From: ENR-C20 sp942493145
GTDB lineage: Bacteria; Bacillota; Clostridia; Acetivibrionales; DTU013
Reading direction: 5' to 3'
Assembly: GCA_942493145.1 (NCBI GenBank)
Contig: OW818679.1
Coordinates: forward strand, 868,001 to 932,000
DNA: 64,000 nt
In this document: positions 8,829 to 16,668 of the stretch, one piece after another
How the letters are laid out: each line of letters begins with the position of its first letter
Numbering within the stretch: the stretch's first letter is position 1
Notes under the pieces: generated by a model
Databases searched by the model: none
Seen by the model: the letters and a program-made list of their open reading frames with translations, nothing else
Told to the model about the DNA's origin: nothing
Position numbers and translations under genes: made by a program

Positions 8829-8932
8829 ACCATAAGGTATAAGCTTAGGCATTACAAAGGGTTCTTCTTGGAGGCACTTTATTATAACTTTTTCAACTCC
8901 ATCCTCGAAATTGTGGTTTCAAAATGAACAGC

Positions 8933-8945
8933 TCCACCAGCTCCA
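8933..8945 (+). repeat. tRNA-3'-end-like motif, copy C
   Basis: TCCACCAGCTCCA matches the last 13 bases of tRNA-Thr. It is preceded by CAAAATGAACA, shared with the copy at 14.92 kb, and followed by a hairpin terminator. Confidence 0.6.
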
Positions 8946-8967
8946 AATCAGTCAATTGTCGTTTGTA

Positions 8968-9003
8968 CAAAGAAAACCGTCTCATTACGAGGTGGTTTCT
9001 TTG
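8968..9003 (+). terminator. Rho-independent terminator downstream of copy C
   Basis: CAAAGAAAACC pairs with GGTTTCTTTG with one bulged base. It ends transcription from the SLH gene. Confidence 0.6.
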
Positions 9004-9083
9004 TATTTGCGGGGGAAAGGCTTGGAAGGAGTGTCAATAAAAAGCAGAGAATTAAAACCAGAGACTTAATGGAGGGCCATTCT

Positions 9084-9112
9084 TGCATTTGCCTAAAACT
9101 TCTAATATAATA
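9084..9112 (+). promoter_or_regulatory. Sigma-A promoter of the FG-GAP surface protein
   Basis: TTGCAT (9084-9089) and TATAAT (9107-9112) with a 17-base spacer, 47 bases before the ATG, which itself follows AAGGAGG. Confidence 0.7.
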
Positions 9113-9159
9113 AAACGCAAGTTCCCACCTACATCCAATATCCACTTAAGGAGGAAAAG

Positions 9160-11988
9160 ATGGTAAAAATATTCTCGCGTTTTTTTTCAATCATCATCGC
9201 GCTCGCGCTTTTACTCGTATTTGCGCCGACTGCGCTGAGTTATGCGAATGCGTCGGATGGGTTCACCGTGGAAAACGGCACTCTTACTAACTACAGCGGC
9301 ACAGCTGCGAATGTTGTCATTCCGTCGGATGTGTTCTACATAGGGGGCGACGTGTTTGCCGACAAAGCTTTTATAAAAACCGTTTCCTTTCCCGATAATA
9401 TTGTCTCTATCGGGGCGAGGGCGTTTAAGGGCTGCACCGGACTCACGTCCGTCGCGATTCCGAAATATGTCAAAACATTATCGGCGGATGCGTTCAGCGG
9501 TTGTACGTCGCTTGCAACAGTCACGTTAAACCTTTACACCGAAGTTATATCTTCGGGGGCATTCGAGAACTGTCCGATCAAGTCGATAACGCTGCCTTAT
9601 ACCATCAAAGCCATCGGCATGAATGCTTTTAAAGGCAGTCAACTAACGCAGGTATATATTCCGAGCAAGACACTCCAGGCCATCGGCGACTATGCTTTCG
9701 GGGTCAAGACGACTATAAAGGGCAAAGCAGGGTCAAGGGTGGAGACATTCGCAAAGAGATTCAGAAATCCTTTTGTCGCGATGCCTGACCCCGATCCGTA
9801 CCCAACCCCGGCTAAATTGCCGGCTCTTTCACTTCCCGATCAAATAATCCGCGACACCACCACCGACATTGCCCCAAAAGCGTCGGCTGCCATGACCATA
9901 CCCGCTCCGGCACTAATATACTATGGGCAGGGCGCACACAAAGCCGGCAATATGGATGAGGCTTATTACTCGCCACCAGTCGCAGCGGATATTGACGGCG
10001 ACGGCAGGACGGAAATCCTCTACGCCTCGTACTCGCTTTATTGCGCTGACGCGTCGACAGGCAAAGTCAAGTGGACTATCCCAGCGGGGCATCAGCTAAG
10101 CGAGGGAAGCAGCGTTCATTCGTCGGGTCCCGTATATTGTGAAATCGACGTCCTAGATATTGACAAAGATGGCTCGGCGGAAATCGCAGTCGGCAGCGCC
10201 GTAACTTTTGATGCAAACGGCAAGGCTCTTGGCGAGGCCAATCATACTGGGCTTCTCGCTGTGTACGACAAAAACGGGGCGTTTAAGCCCGGATTTCCGG
10301 TAAAACTCCCCAATAAGGTTCGTGGTCTTGAGACCTATGACCTGAACAGGGACGGAAAATCCGAAATAATTGTGACCGTCGACGGAGAGAGCGGCAAAAA
10401 CGTAGTGTGGGTGTACGACTGCTACGGGAGGGTTATGCCCGGCTGGCCGCAGCTGAATAATTCGACGGATGCGACGACAAATACATCAAACACGGTGACC
10501 ACCGGAAATCAATATGGAACGTTCACCAATTCAATCGGCATAGGGGACATTAACGGCGATGGCAGCCCCGATATCATAATCCCCTCCGATACCCAGTTTA
10601 TAAACGCGTACAACAAGGACGGGACGCTTATTCCGGCAAGTGATATATTCAGGTACAGGAATGCCGGGCGCACTTGGGGCGGCGTCGGCGTCTGGGAGGA
10701 TTACGAGCAGGAGAAAAAGGTCGAAAACGGTGGTTGGGGATTAGGCAACGTGGTATTTTCCGCGGACTATTCCTCAAGTACAATTGCGAACTGGGAGGAC
10801 ATACCCTGGCAGAAGCGAAATTACGCGTCATTTACGCGTAGTAAAGCAGTAGTAGCGGACGTAGACGGCAACGGCACAAATGAGGTAATCGTCATCGGAA
10901 CAATATCCGACAAGGCTCTGCTCTGGCCGGAGTTGCCGCTGTACCAGATACCATTTATTTTCAACGGCGATCGCACACGCTTTGAGACAGTCAAATACGA
11001 CTGGACGACCGTGCCGACCGACCTTGGGCGCGTTCTCTCGATGGACTGGCTCGAAATCGGGCTTTGCAACCCCGACCCTTGTGTTGTGGACGTAAATGGC
11101 GATGGCATGACCGATATTCTTTATCCGTCGGCAAGCGGGAAAGTGTATTGTTTCAGCCTTGATAAAAAATTCAGTTGGTCTTACTGGGCGGCGGATGAAG
11201 AAGTGAAAGAATTCGCATCACCGCTGAATGTAACAGATTTGAACAACGACGGAAAGAAAGAAATCGTATTCACTACGATGACCGCGTATGACAGCGGAAA
11301 AATCGGCAGCCTGGTTATACTTGATTACAATGGGAATGAATTGCAGCGCGTCCCGCTCCCGCATTCGGTAGGCAACAATGACATACCCAACAGTGGGCTC
11401 GCAAAGCCCCTGGTCACGGATGCCGACAAGGATGGAAAGATTGAGATTTTTGTTAATGGATATTTAAGCGGGTTGACTTGCTATAAGATGGGTGGAACCG
11501 CTTCGGCGAATCCAGGCTCGTCGGGTACGGGCAGTTTGTCCGGGACTTCTGATACTGACAGGCAGGCTGTAGCAGCTCCTGCGACTATTTATGTAAATAA
11601 TGTTCCTAAGCAATTTGAGTGCTATAGGGTTTTGGGTGAAACCTACTTCAAACTCATCGACGTCGGAACCGCGCTCAAAGACACCTCCGCGTCGTTTGCG
11701 ATTGACATTGAGGCTACAGGCCTTAACCTTTTAACACAAAGGGCTTACAATAATACGATTACACCACTGAATGCCGCCGCGGGCGGTAATAAAACTGCAA
11801 CTCCCAACAATAAATTAATCAAGGTTAACGGCGAGGTAGCGAACGTCAAATCTTTTTTTATCGGTTCTTCAAGTTATTATCTTATAGGTGATTTGGCAAA
11901 GCTACTCGGATTTACAGCGGTGCGCGATCCGAATAAGATTTCCACTGATGAACCGACAGGCGCAATAAACATTCAGACGCCGAACTAG
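9160..11988 (+). CDS. Exported BspA-LRR / FG-GAP repeat protein with copper-amine-oxidase-like C-terminal domain
   Basis: Large secreted protein (942 aa). A signal peptide ends near residue 28. Residues about 30-200 are BspA-type leucine-rich repeats (SIGARAFKGCTGLTSVAIP and relatives). About 260-790 hold FG-GAP/VCBS calcium-binding loops of the D-x-D-G-D-G type (DIDGDGRTEI, DINGDGSPDI, DVDGNGTNEV, DVNGDGMTDI, DLNNDGKKEI, DADKDGKIEI), which fold as a beta-propeller. After a Gly/Ser/Thr linker, residues about 805-942 resemble the copper-amine-oxidase N-terminal-like domain common at the ends of clostridial surface proteins (YFKLIDVGTALKD, YYLIGDLAKLLGF). The DNA is visibly richer in G+C (GCG, TCG, GAC codons) than its flanks, suggesting transfer. 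A surface binding or adhesion role is inferred. Confidence 0.87.
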   Translation: MVKIFSRFFSIIIALALLLVFAPTALSYANASDGFTVENGTLTNYSGTAANVVIPSDVFYIGGDVFADKAFIKTVSFPDNIVSIGARAFKGCTGLTSVAIPKYVKTLSADAFSGCTSLATVTLNLYTEVISSGAFENCPIKSITLPYTIKAIGMNAFKGSQLTQVYIPSKTLQAIGDYAFGVKTTIKGKAGSRVETFAKRFRNPFVAMPDPDPYPTPAKLPALSLPDQIIRDTTTDIAPKASAAMTIPAPALIYYGQGAHKAGNMDEAYYSPPVAADIDGDGRTEILYASYSLYCADASTGKVKWTIPAGHQLSEGSSVHSSGPVYCEIDVLDIDKDGSAEIAVGSAVTFDANGKALGEANHTGLLAVYDKNGAFKPGFPVKLPNKVRGLETYDLNRDGKSEIIVTVDGESGKNVVWVYDCYGRVMPGWPQLNNSTDATTNTSNTVTTGNQYGTFTNSIGIGDINGDGSPDIIIPSDTQFINAYNKDGTLIPASDIFRYRNAGRTWGGVGVWEDYEQEKKVENGGWGLGNVVFSADYSSSTIANWEDIPWQKRNYASFTRSKAVVADVDGNGTNEVIVIGTISDKALLWPELPLYQIPFIFNGDRTRFETVKYDWTTVPTDLGRVLSMDWLEIGLCNPDPCVVDVNGDGMTDILYPSASGKVYCFSLDKKFSWSYWAADEEVKEFASPLNVTDLNNDGKKEIVFTTMTAYDSGKIGSLVILDYNGNELQRVPLPHSVGNNDIPNSGLAKPLVTDADKDGKIEIFVNGYLSGLTCYKMGGTASANPGSSGTGSLSGTSDTDRQAVAAPATIYVNNVPKQFECYRVLGETYFKLIDVGTALKDTSASFAIDIEATGLNLLTQRAYNNTITPLNAAAGGNKTATPNNKLIKVNGEVANVKSFFIGSSSYYLIGDLAKLLGFTAVRDPNKISTDEPTGAINIQTPN

Positions 11989-12025
11989 GTTACGGTAGAT
12001 CTCCTTCAGATTACGCAAACTTAAA

Positions 12026-12062
12026 GAAAGCGGGTTGACTTCACGTCAACCCGTTCGCTTTT
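12026..12062 (+). terminator. Rho-independent terminator
   Basis: AAAGCGGGTTGAC pairs with GTCAACCCG, then a TT bulge, then CGCTTTT, around a five-base loop, 38 bases after the FG-GAP gene. Confidence 0.85.
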
Positions 12063-12164
12063 GAGGTGCAAACCTAGAAATTGAAAGCCGAAAAGCATGT
12101 CTAATCACAAGATTATATAAATTGCTTAATGTACCCCCTGGTACAAGTCCTATCTCTGAAATTC

Positions 12165-13337
12165 CTATTTTCCAAAAGGTACAACTTTAATGGTATCGCC
12201 GATCTCGAATGTCATCAGATCCCTGGCAATTTCCAGCGGACCGGTGTAACCGGCTGCACGGGTTTTTTCCACGATGCCTTCCTGTGTAGGGTCAGGGAAT
12301 TTGGGATCTGTTGAAATGAGTACCATATGGCTGAAAACGGCAAGCTTGGGTTTTGCTTCATTGAAAACCTTTGCGGCATCCGCCGGCGGAGTGTGGTGGT
12401 TGAGGATCACCTTCGCTCTCTTTGCGGTATCGGTGTCCAGTTCAAGCAACTCTTCGGGAGCCATGCCAACCGAATGGACTAAAAGATCAACACCTGCTGC
12501 ATATTTTACGAGATTCTCGCTATATTTTGTGTCGCCGGAAATGACAGCCGAGCGGCCATCATAATCGATTCTGTAACCGAAGGAAGGCTGGATGGCTTCT
12601 CCGTGGAAATTTTTGAAAGCGGTAACCTTTACACCGTCTTTTTCATAAACAACACCGTCATCAGTGAACTCTGTAGCTGCAATGTCAGCCCACGCCGGCT
12701 GAAGTTCCCCATCTTTGGTGCGTATTGCCGTATCTGCGGAGAAGGCCTTCTTCATATTATCCATCATATCCTTGGTACCTTGGACGCCTGTTATAGGAAA
12801 CGGATCTTTACGATTACCGAAAGGTCCTTTCAGCATGCCGGTCAGATACAGATCCGGCAACCCTACGGTGTGATCGCTGTGAAGATGCGTGATGAAAACC
12901 ATGTTGATGTTTTTAGCGGGAATTCCTAACTGTGTCAGCCTCTGATATGCACCACGGCCGACATCGAACAGCAAATTCTGACCCGCTACCTGCACAAGGG
13001 TTGATGGTCCAAAACGCTCCATTTCCGGAGGTGGCGCGCCTGTACCTAATGTAATTACCTTGAAGTCACTGGGTTTGGTTTCAGTCTGGGATACACTTTC
13101 GCTTGGCATCGGGATGGTCAGAGTCTGATCGACATAAATAAGATCCGGATTTTTAATCCCGTTTGCCTGCACAAGATCCTGTACAGTCACACCGTATTTC
13201 TTTGCAAGCTTCGCAAGTGTGTCTCCGCTTTTGACCGTATGGGTGACCGATGCTGCAAATGCGGAGCAGCAAACAACCAGTAACATGGAGAAGATAACAA
13301 CTACTGTAACCAATACTTTGCTTGTCTTGGACATCAT
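12165..13337 (-). CDS. Secreted LysM / metallo-beta-lactamase-fold hydrolase
   Basis: Signal peptide (1-28), one LysM peptidoglycan-binding domain (about 32-76, VKSGDTLAKLAKKYGV), a short linker and a complete MBL-fold domain. The metal-binding H-L-H-S-D-H lies at residues 151-156, with further ligands in NFHGEA, SGDTKYS and FSHMVL. The domain resembles the RNase Z/arylsulfatase-type MBL group rather than true beta-lactamases. Anchoring an MBL hydrolase to the wall through LysM is uncommon, and its extracellular substrate is unknown. The ATG follows AGGAGA by about eight bases. The gene is divergent from the PucR-type regulator at 13543, which may control it. Confidence 0.88.
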   Translation of the reverse strand: MMSKTSKVLVTVVVIFSMLLVVCCSAFAASVTHTVKSGDTLAKLAKKYGVTVQDLVQANGIKNPDLIYVDQTLTIPMPSESVSQTETKPSDFKVITLGTGAPPPEMERFGPSTLVQVAGQNLLFDVGRGAYQRLTQLGIPAKNINMVFITHLHSDHTVGLPDLYLTGMLKGPFGNRKDPFPITGVQGTKDMMDNMKKAFSADTAIRTKDGELQPAWADIAATEFTDDGVVYEKDGVKVTAFKNFHGEAIQPSFGYRIDYDGRSAVISGDTKYSENLVKYAAGVDLLVHSVGMAPEELLELDTDTAKRAKVILNHHTPPADAAKVFNEAKPKLAVFSHMVLISTDPKFPDPTQEGIVEKTRAAGYTGPLEIARDLMTFEIGDTIKVVPFGK

Positions 13338-13444
13338 TTTGTAGTCTCCTTTTTCATATTCCTCAATTTATATGTAAATACTTACTGAGGTTCTTTATGT
13401 ATTATTTGAAGTATGTTAGAATTTAGTTGAACGACTCATTTTTA

Positions 13445-13461
13445 ATATAACATGGTTATAT
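13445..13461. promoter_or_regulatory. Dyad in the divergent promoter region (putative PucR-type operator)
   Basis: ATATAAC and GTTATAT form a perfect 7-bp inverted repeat around ATG, midway between the divergent LysM-MBL and PucR-type genes. Confidence 0.4.
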
Positions 13462-13542
13462 CTTATGTTCATTGGGCGGATGAATGAAATGGAAGTAAAC
13501 TACTTTGTTCATTTGCACTAACAGAATAAATTGGGGTGCTAC

Positions 13543-14871
13543 ATGGATAATTGTCTTGAAAATTCCTCAAACAGACTGTCTGAAGCTTCGGTAAAGCTGC
13601 TGAATGCACTTTCCAACGGAAGCAGTTATCAGGAAATCATAGACATTGGCTGGCAGCTGCTGGGCAATCCGATGTTTGTAAGGGATCTTGGTTTTAACGT
13701 TCTTGCCTATACCAGGGATATAATTGTGGACGATATCGCATGGCGCATTTTCGTTGAAAAAGGGTATCAGACCTATTCGGATGTAACGTATATGAAGGTT
13801 CATAAAATGCTGGAAACCGTAAACAAGAGCAAGGTTCCCGTGTATTTTAAGAAGTTTGAACCGGATGAGATAATCGATGAGGATCAGGAGGTTGTGAAAG
13901 ATACTTATATAGTAAAACCTCAACGGAGAACCGAGGCAAAGACTTCCAGGGTGTGGGCCAATATTTGTATCAGTAACAAGCCTGTAGGTCACCTTGTGGT
14001 ATTGGAATACTGTAAGCCTTTCGAGGAAACCGATTTTGAACTGATTAGTCTCATAACCCAGGCATTTTCCATACAAATCCAAAATGAGGGTTACAATATT
14101 AAAGAAAGAACTAGCATGTATGAATGGTTTGTTTCAGACCTGCTTGATGGAAAGATTACCGATAAGGAGGTCATTGAGGAGAAACTGGAATACATGGGGT
14201 TGAATTTGAAAAATGATTTGCATCTTTTAGTTATACTGCTTCGCCCAAACCAACCGGTAACCATTCCCGAGCAGTATGCGAAGAGACATCTGGAGGCGAT
14301 GGTTGGGGGTAAGGCTGTTGTCTACAAGGATTATCTGATAATTATACTGGGCAGGCAGGGAGACAATCCACTGGATGAGGATTTAGAAAAAGGGCTAAAA
14401 AGCTTTTTAAGCGAAAATGGTTTGTTGGGGGCTTTAAGCAGAAGATTTACTCATTTGTTGGATTTAAGAAAGCATTTTAAACAAACGGTGAAAGCACTAA
14501 AGCTTGGGAGTCGCTTAAACAGCCATCAAACCCTTTTCCTATACGAAGACTACGTGCTTCAGCATCTTCTGGATATCCAGGCGGATGATGAGAATATAAA
14601 AGATTTTTGCCATCCTGCCATATTCAAGCTTATGGAATATGACCGGGAAAACAATGCATGCTACATGCAGAGTCTGTATTCACATATTTATAACCTCAGG
14701 AATATGGGGGAACTTGCAAATACCCTGCATATCCACAGGAACACATTAAACTATCGGATAAGGAAGATGGGAGAAATCATGAACGTTAACCTTAACGATT
14801 CCGATCAGCTTTTCCGGCTTTACCTGTCTTTCAAGATTCTGGAACTCTCGGGGTGTCATTTGTCCAAGTAG
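13543..14871 (+). CDS. PucR/CdaR-family transcriptional regulator
   Basis: A regulator of about 442 aa. Residues up to about 180 form a GAF-like sensory region (the VLEYCKPFEETDFELI stretch is GAF-like). The middle is the GGDEF-related PucR/CdaR region. The C-terminus has the PucR helix-turn-helix (NMGELANTLHIHRNTLNYRIRKM), diagnostic of the family. Start at ATG 13543, just after GGGGTG; a TTG at 13531 would lie upstream of that site. These regulators usually act on adjacent catabolic genes, here the divergent LysM-MBL gene or the downstream solute-binding protein. The effector cannot be read from the sequence. Confidence 0.88.
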   Translation: MDNCLENSSNRLSEASVKLLNALSNGSSYQEIIDIGWQLLGNPMFVRDLGFNVLAYTRDIIVDDIAWRIFVEKGYQTYSDVTYMKVHKMLETVNKSKVPVYFKKFEPDEIIDEDQEVVKDTYIVKPQRRTEAKTSRVWANICISNKPVGHLVVLEYCKPFEETDFELISLITQAFSIQIQNEGYNIKERTSMYEWFVSDLLDGKITDKEVIEEKLEYMGLNLKNDLHLLVILLRPNQPVTIPEQYAKRHLEAMVGGKAVVYKDYLIIILGRQGDNPLDEDLEKGLKSFLSENGLLGALSRRFTHLLDLRKHFKQTVKALKLGSRLNSHQTLFLYEDYVLQHLLDIQADDENIKDFCHPAIFKLMEYDRENNACYMQSLYSHIYNLRNMGELANTLHIHRNTLNYRIRKMGEIMNVNLNDSDQLFRLYLSFKILELSGCHLSK

Positions 14872-14923
14872 TGAGTATTAATAAGTGTTCTTATTTAATG
14901 GTCCATCAGCCCAAAATGAACAA

Positions 14924-14936
14924 TCCACCAGCTCCA
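14924..14936 (+). repeat. tRNA-3'-end-like motif, copy D
   Basis: TCCACCAGCTCCA, identical to the tRNA-Thr 3' end, preceded by CAAAATGAACA (14912-14922) exactly as in copy C and followed directly by a terminator. Confidence 0.6.
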
Positions 14937-14969
14937 AAAAGTCCCGGAAATAAACACTTCAGGGCTTTT
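14937..14969 (+). terminator. Rho-independent terminator downstream of copy D
   Basis: AAAAGTCCC pairs with GGGCTTTT around a GAA/TTC inner stem. The loop AATAAACAC-type sequence is shared with the terminators at 36.9 and 44.05 kb. Confidence 0.75.
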
Positions 14970-14984
14970 ATTCAGGTTTTTTTA

Positions 14985-15013
14985 TTGTAGTGGGATTGAA
15001 AACATGGTAAAAT
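14985..15013 (+). promoter_or_regulatory. Putative sigma-A promoter
   Basis: TTGTAG and TAAAAT with a 17-base spacer, about 60 bases before the solute-binding lipoprotein gene and after the copy D terminator. Confidence 0.45.
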
Positions 15014-15074
15014 TACATTTATCGAAATGGAACAATTGAATTAATATCAGGGTTATCCATTCCAGAGGAGCAGG

Positions 15075-16667
15075 ATGCTGAATAAGGTCAAGAGCAAGGT
15101 ATTATTCTTTTCTATTACAATAATTGTTTGTCTGCTGGTTGGTTGTGGGGCCGGGCCTTATGATGCGGTGAGTGACAAGACAATGACCGCTCCCATAACA
15201 CTTGAAGTCGAGGTCTTCGACAGAGGCAACGCACCAGATGGCACTGTATCGGCTGACAACAACTATACGACACGACTCATCCAATCTGTATGGGGAAATA
15301 CGGCCAATGTAACTATCAAATATGTCCCGGTGCCCAGGGCGCAGGAGGAAGAAAAGCTTAGCCTTATGCTGTCATCAGCTGCAGCGCCCGACATAGTCTT
15401 TACATATACAAGAGACCTGTATTACAAGTATGCACAAGAAGGCTACCTTTCCGACCTGACTGACTATATTGACAAAACTGAACATCTAAAAGCTCTGGTT
15501 AATAAAAACTCCGGAGATATTTTGTACAATGGCAGGTATTACGGAGCAATTGCGTACAGACCGCAGGTAGACAGGCACAATTCCTTTATCCGGACTGATT
15601 GGCTGCAAGAACTGGGTCTGGAAACACCTGCGACTACTGACGAATGGTACACGGTAATGAAAGCATTCAAGGAAAAGTCACCTGGAGGGGCCGGTGGAGA
15701 AATCATACCTTTCGGATTGAGGGCAACAAACTATGTGGATAATCATTATGGAGCTCAGCACTTGTTATGGTCTTTTGTCAAAGCTACCGACGAAGAGCTT
15801 CAGATTCTACCTTATCTCATGCTGCCCGGATTCAGGGACGGTGTAAGCTTTCTCAATAAAATGTATCATGAAGGCTTAATAGACCCTGACTTTGATTTGG
15901 ATGTCGATGAGAAAAATTTCAAGACCAATATTACAAATGGCAGTATCGGCTTTGTGACATTGGATTCTCAGATAATTTACGACTATAGCTACGGGGATTT
16001 GTTGGACAATCTGCAAAGCAATGTATCGGGTGCCATCCTGGAACCGGTGGAATGCTTCATGAATCCGGAGGGAAAGTACCTGAAGTCTGTGTATCCCCAT
16101 TGTGGTATGTTTATTATGGTTCCAAAAACATCAAACGAAGCAGAGATAAAGGCTGCAATTGATTTCCTGGATTGGCAGTCCTCAGATGAAGGATTGAAGC
16201 TGCTGAAGTGGGGCGAACCCCGAAGGAACTATACTTTGGCCGATGGGATACCCATAGTCAGCGCCGAACAGGAAAACATCAACAGGATTGAACGGTTTAA
16301 CGTGTTTGACCTTAGCCTTATGTGGAACGGAGCTTACAATATAAATGAAAACCTGCTTTTCAGACAGATTGAAGTATCCGACAATAAATGGGGCAAACAG
16401 AGAGCCGCATCTATAAAAATGTCTATGCAGGACGGATTTAGAGACTACAATGCAAACCCAGCATTTGAAACAAATATTGACGCAGTGGGAAAATATCAGA
16501 CAAATCTTGACAAGCTATACCTCGAAGGTCTTGCCAAAGTCATCAAAGGCAGCCCCTCAGAATTTAATTATAATTATGACGGGTTGGTGTCCAGTTATTT
16601 AGACAATGGCGGGCAGCAAATAATAGACCAAAAGAAGGCAGCATACAAAACAATGAGGGAAAGATAA
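15075..16667 (+). CDS. Extracellular solute-binding lipoprotein (family 1)
   Basis: Lipoprotein with the lipobox LLVGC (Cys near residue 24) and a two-lobed family-1 solute-binding domain of 530 aa, the size of LplA-type oligosaccharide binders. The segment PDIVFTYTRDLYYKYAQEGYLSDLTDYID is typical of these proteins. No permease genes are nearby. Instead the next gene, one base after the stop, encodes a membrane protein with its own solute-sensing domain and c-di-GMP domains. The binding protein may therefore serve signalling rather than uptake, or supply a distant permease. Confidence 0.88.
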   Translation: MLNKVKSKVLFFSITIIVCLLVGCGAGPYDAVSDKTMTAPITLEVEVFDRGNAPDGTVSADNNYTTRLIQSVWGNTANVTIKYVPVPRAQEEEKLSLMLSSAAAPDIVFTYTRDLYYKYAQEGYLSDLTDYIDKTEHLKALVNKNSGDILYNGRYYGAIAYRPQVDRHNSFIRTDWLQELGLETPATTDEWYTVMKAFKEKSPGGAGGEIIPFGLRATNYVDNHYGAQHLLWSFVKATDEELQILPYLMLPGFRDGVSFLNKMYHEGLIDPDFDLDVDEKNFKTNITNGSIGFVTLDSQIIYDYSYGDLLDNLQSNVSGAILEPVECFMNPEGKYLKSVYPHCGMFIMVPKTSNEAEIKAAIDFLDWQSSDEGLKLLKWGEPRRNYTLADGIPIVSAEQENINRIERFNVFDLSLMWNGAYNINENLLFRQIEVSDNKWGKQRAASIKMSMQDGFRDYNANPAFETNIDAVGKYQTNLDKLYLEGLAKVIKGSPSEFNYNYDGLVSSYLDNGGQQIIDQKKAAYKTMRER

Positions 16668-16668
16668 G

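Larger units (their letters stand above)
8829..9083. other. Intergenic region with tRNA-3'-end-like motif and terminator
   Basis: After the SLH gene the DNA holds no credible gene until 9160. It contains CAAAATGAACA (8920-8930), TCCACCAGCTCCA (8933-8945) and a terminator hairpin (8968-9003). The same arrangement recurs near 14.92 kb. Confidence 0.6.

Noticed and set aside
8948..9145. Minus-strand 65-codon frame with a hydrophobic stretch
   Set aside because: It runs through the terminator and over the promoter of the FG-GAP gene and has no Shine-Dalgarno.
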